Shown here in pieces: positions 32,550 to 38,867 of a stretch of DNA of 38,867 nt (positions are counted from its first letter, which is position 1; every line of letters starts with the position of its first letter). The translations under genes were made by a program, and so were the position numbers. The stretch is taken from assembly GCA_021811105.1 (NCBI GenBank), contig JAJZPM010000035.1:1-38867 (forward strand), read 5' to 3'. Under the pieces are notes generated by a model. It was not told where the DNA came from and did not search any database. It saw only the letters and a list, made by a program, of their open reading frames with translations. Source of the DNA: Nitrospirota bacterium. Lineage in GTDB: Bacteria > Nitrospirota > Thermodesulfovibrionia > Thermodesulfovibrionales > UBA6898.

Positions 32550-32868
32550 GGTCGGCGGGCTTTTGGCCCTATATCGTTTCTGGGGCACGGCGGCAATGGC
32601 GTCTTTTGCTGCGTTCCTTTTCCTGCTTGCCGCAGCATTGCGAAGTCCGGCAGTAAACTATACGCTCCTCGTCATGAACCTTTTTGCCGGTTTTCTCTGG
32701 CTCGGCACTACTTCGATCAGTCGCCATTCGCTCATCCGCCTCAAAGACACTATCGGCAAAAAAGTGGGGCTCCTGGAGTTCCTGTCGACCCAGTTCGTCT
32801 TCATCCTCTTTCCCTTTAGCTACAGAAAGGTGAAAAAAGAAGTGGAGAGATACAATGATAAGTGGTGA
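32518..32868 (+). CDS. Hypothetical small membrane protein
   Basis: 116 residues from the ATG at 32518 (MKKALPQGILEVGGLLALYRFWG). A longer frame begins at 32383, but that region belongs to the zinc-ribbon gene in another frame. GCGGAGAGG about 25 nt upstream is too far to be its ribosome binding site, so translation may be coupled to the overlapping gene. Two hydrophobic segments (about 25-45 and 50-66) are followed by a third near LLEFLSTQFVFILFPFSY and a basic tail. I do not recognise the family. Confidence 0.6.
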   Translation: MKKALPQGILEVGGLLALYRFWGTAAMASFAAFLFLLAAALRSPAVNYTLLVMNLFAGFLWLGTTSISRHSLIRLKDTIGKKVGLLEFLSTQFVFILFPFSYRKVKKEVERYNDKW

Positions 32869-32892
32869 CGATGGAGCAGAGCATGTAAAAAA

Positions 32893-33810
32893 TCAGGCCT
32901 GGAGGAGTTCTTCTATCGTGATCACCACGGAGTCGCCGAGGGCAACAAGATTGTATCCGCCCTCGAGGCAGAAAACGTAGGGGATTCCCTTCCAGCAGTG
33001 GAGAATGGCCCTGACGATGCTCCGGATTCCCTCGTTTGTCACCCTGAGGCCCGCGAGCGGGTCCCTGCCATGGAGGTCATAACCCGCTGACACGAGGACA
33101 ATGTCGGGTCTGAAACTATCTACCAGGCCGGGCAAAAAATCATGAAAGGCCGTAAAATAATCCTTGTCCCCTGCTCCGTAATGCATGGGGACGTTATAGG
33201 TAAATCCATTGCCGTTTCCTCTTCCCCTTTCGGTGTCGCTGCCTGTCCCCGGATAATGGGGGTACTGATGGGTGCTGAAATAAAATACCGTTTGATCCTC
33301 TTCGAATATGTGTTGCGTCCCGTTGCCGTGATGGACATCAAAATCGACCACAAAGACCTTCTTGTAACCTACTTTTTGCGCATGGCGGGCGCCGACCGCG
33401 ACGTTATTAAATATACAAAATCCCATGGCACGGTTCGCCTCGGCATGATGGCCCGGCGGCCGTACTGCGCAGAATGCCCTGTCAAGGGCTCCGTTCCTGC
33501 ACATGTCGACTGCACCGACCGCAGCGCCCGCGGCATAGAGCGCTGCCTCGGCGGAGCCGGCCGAAAGGTAGGTATCCGCATCGAGGTAGCCGGCAAATCC
33601 GAGGGCTTTTTCGTAGTATGGGGCCGTGTGGACCGCAAGGATATCGTCCTTCGATGCCTTCCCGGGTTTCATGTGAATGAGTCGATCCCATAACCCTTTT
33701 TTCATGATTGCATTGTTTATGGCAATCAGTCTGTCTTTGCATTCGGGGTGGCCGGGCGGCGTCTCATGATGCAGAAAAATATCGTCATAGAAATAGCCCA
33801 CCTTCATCAT
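32893..33810 (-). CDS. Histone-deacetylase-family protein (AcuC/acetylpolyamine amidohydrolase-like)
   Basis: 305 residues from the ATG at 33810 (MMKVGYFYDDIFLHH); the ATG one codon later is equally possible. All zinc-hydrolase motifs are present: PPGHPECKDRL, the His dyad in RPPGHHAE, zinc ligands in DFDVHHGNGTQ and SAGYDLHGRDPL, and EGGYN near the C terminus. It should remove acetyl groups from lysine side chains or small amines. A GNAT fused to a CoA-transferase is encoded elsewhere in the window, which would allow an acetylation cycle, but that link is speculative. TAGAAT lies 5 nt before the ATG with no ribosome binding site. Confidence 0.94.
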   Translation of the reverse strand: MMKVGYFYDDIFLHHETPPGHPECKDRLIAINNAIMKKGLWDRLIHMKPGKASKDDILAVHTAPYYEKALGFAGYLDADTYLSAGSAEAALYAAGAAVGAVDMCRNGALDRAFCAVRPPGHHAEANRAMGFCIFNNVAVGARHAQKVGYKKVFVVDFDVHHGNGTQHIFEEDQTVFYFSTHQYPHYPGTGSDTERGRGNGNGFTYNVPMHYGAGDKDYFTAFHDFLPGLVDSFRPDIVLVSAGYDLHGRDPLAGLRVTNEGIRSIVRAILHCWKGIPYVFCLEGGYNLVALGDSVVITIEELLQA

Positions 33811-33815
33811 TTTCA

Positions 33816-33821
33816 ATTCTA
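33816..33821 (-). promoter_or_regulatory. -10 box directly before the HDAC-like start
   Basis: On the minus strand TAGAAT ends 5 nt before the ATG at 33810, leaderless geometry as at cas2, dus and the response regulator. The -35 candidate TTCAAT is weak. Confidence 0.4.
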
Positions 33822-34021
33822 ACACGGGCCATCGAAAAATTGAATGTCCTGTGAGGACAGAATTTTTGCTGCGCTCGCTCTTTCACCCTACCGCCTTTTG
33901 TATTTTGCATACCTGCACTTTTTTCTTTCACTATTTTTCACTATTTTCTTGACATGAAAATAATACTTATGGTTCAATTCTTCTCGGGTATCATCAAACT
34001 GCGGTGGAAAGGGGACATGTA

Positions 34022-37000
34022 ATGGGAGGGGTTGCCTTAGTCAATCATTCTTCACGATTGACTCAAAGGATATCAAAAGCGATTTCTTTTCTGCTTATCC
34101 TCTTAAGCATCCTCTTTTTTTCATACAATTCATTTGCTGACGAGGACGACCACTCGGGCAAACAGCGCCCCCCGGGACCTCCTCCTGGAAGCAGAGGAAA
34201 ACCAACTGAACCGACCTCACCCTTAATTGGGACACAGGAGGTAGTCAAAGTAAGCGCACAACTCTCCGCTGGTACCGGCGCAACCGTCTCGACATTGGGC
34301 AATTCCGGTGCGGCAGGCGCAAGCATACCTATAGAAGTTCCTCCAGGCAGAAACGGCATCGCACCTAATCTCACCCTTTCATATAACTCCTCAAAAGGCA
34401 ACGGATGGATAGGTGTTGGATGGGATATTAGTCTTGGTGCGATATCGCGGTCCACAAAAAGAGGCGTGGCTTACAACAGTAACGATTATGTTTTCTCCCT
34501 TGGCTTATCCACGACTGAGCTTATTGCGAGAAACGACTGGGGAGGCAACTATTACGGCGCAAAAATAGAAGGCCCTTTCACAAAATATTACTTCAGCCAT
34601 TCCAGCGGAGGCTGGGAAGTAACGACTAAAGATGGAACGAAGTACTATTACGGCACAACAGCCGCCTCAAGACAGGACAATGCTTACGGGACATTCAAGT
34701 GGTGCCTTGATAAAGTCCAGGACTTAAACGGCAACTACATGACCGTGACATACTTGAAAGACAACGGCGATATATACCTTTACAGGATAGACTATACGGG
34801 AAACACCCATGGGCTCAGCGCGACAAACTATGTGCAATTTTATTACGAAGGAAGATCTGATATTGTGCCAATGTACACTACAAATTCGCCTGTCCAGACT
34901 ATATACCGTCTGAAAACTATAGACGTCGTAGCTAACGGAAACAGGGCCCGTACATACCGGCTTAATTACACTCAGGGTCCAGTAATAGGGCGAACTCTTC
35001 TTCAAAGTATCCAGCAGTTCGGAGATAACGCTAATATCGATGCCTCCGGTAACGTTCTAAGTGGAAGTTCCCTCCCTCTAACTTCTTTTGAGTGGAGCCA
35101 ACCACAGTCCATACAGTCTTCCGACAATCCCAATACGGGACAGGGCGCTAACGCAATAGCTTGGCTAACAGGAGATTTTGACGGCGACGGGAAGACAGAT
35201 TTAGTACAAATATTTGACGATGGCAGTCGCGGGGCATTACTTTATAAGTCAAACGGCACCGGCTACGCATCGCCGACTTATAGCCATCTTATCAACGTGA
35301 CGGGTGGCGCTTCAGGGGAAACTTGGCTGACAGGCGATGTCGACGGGGACGGAAAAACAGACTTGATTTACGCCTATTGGGATGCTTTCGGCGGATACCA
35401 ATATCTGAAGGTCTTTCTTTCGAATGGCACAAACTTTACTTATACAAACCCAGGCAGCAACTACGAACGGCAGGGACAGGTAGCCCTTACTCACTGGTTG
35501 ACTGCCGACGTGGATGGTGACGGCAAAATAGATTTAGTGAGTGTGGGATCATCGCTGCAGGTTTCCAAACCTTCCCCATCAGGACAGTATTATTCACCGA
35601 CCTGGAGCGGCGGATCGAATTACTATACCACCGATGATACCTGGCTGACCGGCGACTTCGACGGCAACGGAAAGACAGATATCCTTGCGATATATGAAGA
35701 CCCTTCAGGCGTCTTTTGGTATACCGTGTTTCTATCAGATGGTAATGGCTATTCATATCCGCCGAATTGCGATAATAGTTGGGTCTGGAGCACGGGCACG
35801 AATGCCCTCATCACTGCCGATGTCAACGGGGACGGCAAATCTGACTTGGTCAGGGCAAACTCTGGAATCGTTACGGCGTACCTATGGGGTGGGAGCTGTT
35901 TCCTTTTTGGCAGCCCCTGGAATTCTTCGGTATCTTCTTACTGGGGACAGTGGACGGCGGGAGACATCAGTGGGGACGGAATGATAGATCTCTTCCAATG
36001 GAACCCCTATGGCGGGAACCAGGTTTCAGAATACGTCTCAAACGGTACAACGTATAGCACCGCCGCGGTAATAAGCAATATTGCACCTGATTTTTCCTCT
36101 GGAGGCGGCAACCTCCTGCCCGCCGATGTCAATGGGGAAGGGAAAACCGGACTTGTACGCCCCTACGTCAAGACCGATGGCACCCTCGGCATAAGCGCTT
36201 ACAGAACAGATGGCGAACCGGCAGACCTTCTTACAAAGATAACCAGAGGCAATGCTTACACAACCATTGCTTATGCGCCCTCATCGCAGTACAGCAATAC
36301 TTTGATGCCTTTTGTCGTCCAGACTGTCTCTTCTATCACCGTCTATGACGGAAACGGCATTACCTCCCCGACGTATTACTCGTATTCAGGGGGGCTTTTT
36401 GATTATGCAAGCAGGGAATTCAGGGGATTCAGTGTCGTAACGCAAACAAATCCCGACGGTACATATATTGAGTCGGGATACCTTCAGGATGATATATATA
36501 AGGGCCTGCTATGGGCACAAGTGGTCTATAACAGTACCGGGTTTATATATACGGCAGCTGTCAATACCTACCAGGCGGCTTCATATTCTGGTGCGAGCTT
36601 TCCATATCTGAATAAGACAGACAATTATCTATGCGATGGAATCGCAACCCTAAACGATCTTGCGGCACAGGCGCAGAATCAGGCCACTTCGCCCTGCAAG
36701 TGGTCTCAGACCGCGTTCGTTTACGATAGCTATGGCAACATTACTCAACGGTTTTCTTACGGTGATATGGGATTCTCCGGAGATGAGAAGTATGAGTATA
36801 TTGACTACGCATACGATACAAATAATTGGATAGTCTCCACCCCCTCCAGCACTTACACTTATGATTATACTTGGACCCTGAAATCGCGGACTTGGTTTGA
36901 CTACTGGCCAGGAACGAGCAATCTCAAGACAAAGACTTTTGGCTGGAATGTCAGCAATAAGCTCGATGCGAACAATCCTAAAATCGGCTATGAGTACGAT

Positions 37001-38867
37001 CAATATGGCTACGGCAACCTGTGGAAAGTAACTGACGCCCGATCTTGCACGACCACTACGACCTATGACACTTCTACCTATACTTATCCGAATACAATAA
37101 CGAACTGCCTCGGCCATCAGGCAATTAAGACTTACGATTACAGGTTCGGCAAGGTTGCCAGCGAGACAGACCCCAATCTTAATGTTACCAGTTACCTTTT
37201 TGACCCCTTCGGCAGAGTAAACAATTCATCGAACCAAAATAATGGGACCAACGCCTTCAAATGGAAGGAAACGTACTATGACGGCCTTGGAAGGACGACA
37301 AAGGTACGGACTGCCGGGCCTGACAACAAGGTTATTGTCCAAGAGACGAAGTATAACAGCATGGGCAGGGTATACCAGACATCTTTGCCTTATTTCGAAA
37401 ACATTGAATCCCCCCGCTGGTCAACTAACTATTACGACGCTGTTGGAAGAGTGACGCAGACAACAAACCCGGATGGCACATATCTAACGGCAAGTTATTT
37501 GTTGGGACAGACTACGATGATAGATGCCGACGGACATCAAAGAGTGGAGACAAGGGACGTATACGGACGTCTGGTTAACGTGCAGGAATACACAGGGTGC
37601 GAATATGCAAGGTGCGGGGTTCCGAATCAGCCGTTTGCCCTTTACGCTACGACGACATACGTATACGATGCATTGGGAAATCTCACGGATGTCTGGGACG
37701 CAAGGAGCAATCATACGCAAATCCACTATGACTCCCTTTCCAGAAAAGACTGGATGAGCGATCCTGATATGGGCTACTGGCAGTATGGCTATGACGCAAA
37801 CGGCAACCTCACCTCACAAAGTGACGCAAAGAGTCAGAATATACAGTTTCACTACGATGAAATCAACAGAATCCAGTGGAAGCAATACATGAGCTGCGCC
37901 TCGTGTACAGACGTTCACCACACCTATGATGAAATTTGGTCCACAAATTCTAAAGGGAGACTCACAACCGTTACGGACGCTTCCGGCATGCAGAAATTTT
38001 ATTATGACAAGCTTGGACGCGTGACAACGACGATAAAGACTGTGGATAGCATCAACTATACGATTGAGACCTCCTATGACAGCCTCGGAAGAACGGAGAG
38101 CATCACCTATCCTGACGGTGAAATAGTTTATTACACTTATGACGACGGCGGGAATCTCACAAACGTTTCAAATATCATAAACTTCTCGGGCTATTCGGCA
38201 TTTAACGCTCTTGGACAGCCCACTTATACAGCCTATGGAAACGGCGTACTTACGACGTATCAGTACTATCCATCAAATAACCGTCTCTACTCCATCACAA
38301 CCAGCAGTTCCGCAGGGCTTCAGAATATCGCATACGGATATGATAATGCCGGGAACGTGACCGGGATAACGGATTATCTTGACGGATCGCGGACACAAAC
38401 ATTTGTTTATGATGAACTGAATAGGATAAAGACGGCGACGAGCACCGGCTATGGGACGATAAGCTATCAATATGACCAAATCGGCAACATCACTTCCAAC
38501 TCGCGGGTTGGCACCTACGCTTACTGGAAAGACTACTTTGGAACAAAGCCTCATGCCGTCTATATAGCTGGCTCAAATACATATCAATATGACCCCAACG
38601 GCAATATGTACAGCGGGGGTGGAAGGTCTATTACTTACGATTTCGACAACAGGCCGGTAAGCATGACAAAGAACGGGACGATTACGCTCGTTTATGATTA
38701 TGCAGGGCGGCGGGTAAAGAAGAATTCTACCGTTTATATCGGGAAGCTTTACGAATGCACTGGCGGGGTTTGTACGAAGCATATTTTTGCGGGGTCCAGC
38801 CGCGTGGCGTCGAAGACTGGAACAACTATCAGCTATTATCATACAGACCATCTCGGAAGCAGTTCCG
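34022..38867 (+). CDS. Giant exported SpvB / FG-GAP / RHS-repeat protein, 3' end outside the window
   Basis: At least 1615 residues, open to the last base. AAAGGGG precedes the ATG by 7 nt. A long signal peptide ends near A39 (SFLLILLSILFFSYNSFA). A proline-rich linker and an SpvB/TcdB-N-like domain follow (about 70-330: GASIPIEVPPGRNGIAPNLTLSY, SKGNGWIGVGWDISLGAISR). Seven FG-GAP/VCBS calcium motifs lie at about 384-712 (GDFDGDGKTDLV, GDVDGDGKTDLI, ADVDGDGKIDLV and variants). YD/RHS repeats then run from about 890 (YDGLGRTTKV, YDANGNLTS, YDELNRIKT) to the core end YYHTDHLGSS. In this family a variable, often toxic, C-terminal tip follows that motif; it would start just past the window. The DNA looks more AT-rich than its neighbours, suggesting transfer. 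Confidence 0.92.
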   Translation, partial: MGGVALVNHSSRLTQRISKAISFLLILLSILFFSYNSFADEDDHSGKQRPPGPPPGSRGKPTEPTSPLIGTQEVVKVSAQLSAGTGATVSTLGNSGAAGASIPIEVPPGRNGIAPNLTLSYNSSKGNGWIGVGWDISLGAISRSTKRGVAYNSNDYVFSLGLSTTELIARNDWGGNYYGAKIEGPFTKYYFSHSSGGWEVTTKDGTKYYYGTTAASRQDNAYGTFKWCLDKVQDLNGNYMTVTYLKDNGDIYLYRIDYTGNTHGLSATNYVQFYYEGRSDIVPMYTTNSPVQTIYRLKTIDVVANGNRARTYRLNYTQGPVIGRTLLQSIQQFGDNANIDASGNVLSGSSLPLTSFEWSQPQSIQSSDNPNTGQGANAIAWLTGDFDGDGKTDLVQIFDDGSRGALLYKSNGTGYASPTYSHLINVTGGASGETWLTGDVDGDGKTDLIYAYWDAFGGYQYLKVFLSNGTNFTYTNPGSNYERQGQVALTHWLTADVDGDGKIDLVSVGSSLQVSKPSPSGQYYSPTWSGGSNYYTTDDTWLTGDFDGNGKTDILAIYEDPSGVFWYTVFLSDGNGYSYPPNCDNSWVWSTGTNALITADVNGDGKSDLVRANSGIVTAYLWGGSCFLFGSPWNSSVSSYWGQWTAGDISGDGMIDLFQWNPYGGNQVSEYVSNGTTYSTAAVISNIAPDFSSGGGNLLPADVNGEGKTGLVRPYVKTDGTLGISAYRTDGEPADLLTKITRGNAYTTIAYAPSSQYSNTLMPFVVQTVSSITVYDGNGITSPTYYSYSGGLFDYASREFRGFSVVTQTNPDGTYIESGYLQDDIYKGLLWAQVVYNSTGFIYTAAVNTYQAASYSGASFPYLNKTDNYLCDGIATLNDLAAQAQNQATSPCKWSQTAFVYDSYGNITQRFSYGDMGFSGDEKYEYIDYAYDTNNWIVSTPSSTYTYDYTWTLKSRTWFDYWPGTSNLKTKTFGWNVSNKLDANNPKIGYEYDQYGYGNLWKVTDARSCTTTTTYDTSTYTYPNTITNCLGHQAIKTYDYRFGKVASETDPNLNVTSYLFDPFGRVNNSSNQNNGTNAFKWKETYYDGLGRTTKVRTAGPDNKVIVQETKYNSMGRVYQTSLPYFENIESPRWSTNYYDAVGRVTQTTNPDGTYLTASYLLGQTTMIDADGHQRVETRDVYGRLVNVQEYTGCEYARCGVPNQPFALYATTTYVYDALGNLTDVWDARSNHTQIHYDSLSRKDWMSDPDMGYWQYGYDANGNLTSQSDAKSQNIQFHYDEINRIQWKQYMSCASCTDVHHTYDEIWSTNSKGRLTTVTDASGMQKFYYDKLGRVTTTIKTVDSINYTIETSYDSLGRTESITYPDGEIVYYTYDDGGNLTNVSNIINFSGYSAFNALGQPTYTAYGNGVLTTYQYYPSNNRLYSITTSSSAGLQNIAYGYDNAGNVTGITDYLDGSRTQTFVYDELNRIKTATSTGYGTISYQYDQIGNITSNSRVGTYAYWKDYFGTKPHAVYIAGSNTYQYDPNGNMYSGGGRSITYDFDNRPVSMTKNGTITLVYDYAGRRVKKNSTVYIGKLYECTGGVCTKHIFAGSSRVASKTGTTISYYHTDHLGSSS

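Noticed and set aside
33949..33954. TTGACA before the RHS gene as a -35 element
   Set aside because: No acceptable -10 lies 16-18 nt downstream; the nearest AT-rich hexamers are too close. The direct repeats of CACTATTTT just upstream looked too simple to call.

Overview
The window comes from a bacterium that looks like an anaerobic, hydrogen-using, gram-negative-type organism. It carries two periplasm-facing (Tat-exported) uptake [NiFe]-type hydrogenases, a 2-oxoacid:ferredoxin oxidoreductase fragment, c-di-GMP signalling genes, a CRISPR adaptation locus and the start of a giant secreted RHS/SpvB protein. The gene set would fit Nitrospirota or a sulfate-reducing/syntrophic 'delta' lineage, but nothing in the window fixes the taxon. 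Several genes have a -10 box only 5-10 nt before an ATG and no Shine-Dalgarno, so leaderless transcription seems common here.

Layout. 1-165: intergenic DNA with a REP-like palindrome and a 15-bp inverted repeat straddling the first cas2 start. 166-2494: a compact cas2-cas1-cas1'-cas2' operon. 2573-5074: a CRISPR array of 35 apparently identical 36-nt repeats plus one degenerate terminal repeat, with 35 spacers and no effector genes in view. 5239-11756: housekeeping genes (FKBP isomerase, OB-fold exported protein, RNA methyltransferase, M3 peptidase, CoA-transferase/GNAT fusion). 11784-16946: minus-strand cluster (PAS-GAF-GGDEF, korB, korC, GNAT, lspA, DUF1189, REC-PilZ). 17063-17371: small membrane-anchored cytochrome c. 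17734-23621: hybOABCD-hypC-like hydrogenase operon. 23897-27641: second hydrogenase operon (small, large, cytochrome b, decayed maturation protease). 27643-33810: MFS transporter, two-component system, dus, zinc-ribbon genes, HDAC-like gene. 34022-end: RHS/SpvB giant gene, cut by the window edge.

The most striking result is that both hydrogenase large-subunit genes carry in-frame TGA codons exactly at the cysteines of the N-terminal (L1) CxxC motif that binds the NiFe centre. Hyd1 reads R-F-C-G-V-TGA and Hyd2 reads R-I-TGA-G-V-TGA. Each is followed at a suitable distance by a stem-loop resembling a bacterial SECIS element. I read these as selenocysteines (CxxU and UxxU). Characterised [NiFeSe] enzymes carry selenocysteine in the C-terminal L2 motif, which here is ordinary cysteine in both proteins.

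The second most striking signal is in the CRISPR array. An unexpected share of spacers contain strong inverted repeats. At least four spacers, read antisense to the presumed crRNA, contain a Shine-Dalgarno plus ATG. Together with a paired Cas1 module in which the second Cas1 lacks a recognisable catalytic glutamate, this suggests unusual, possibly transcript-linked spacer selection.
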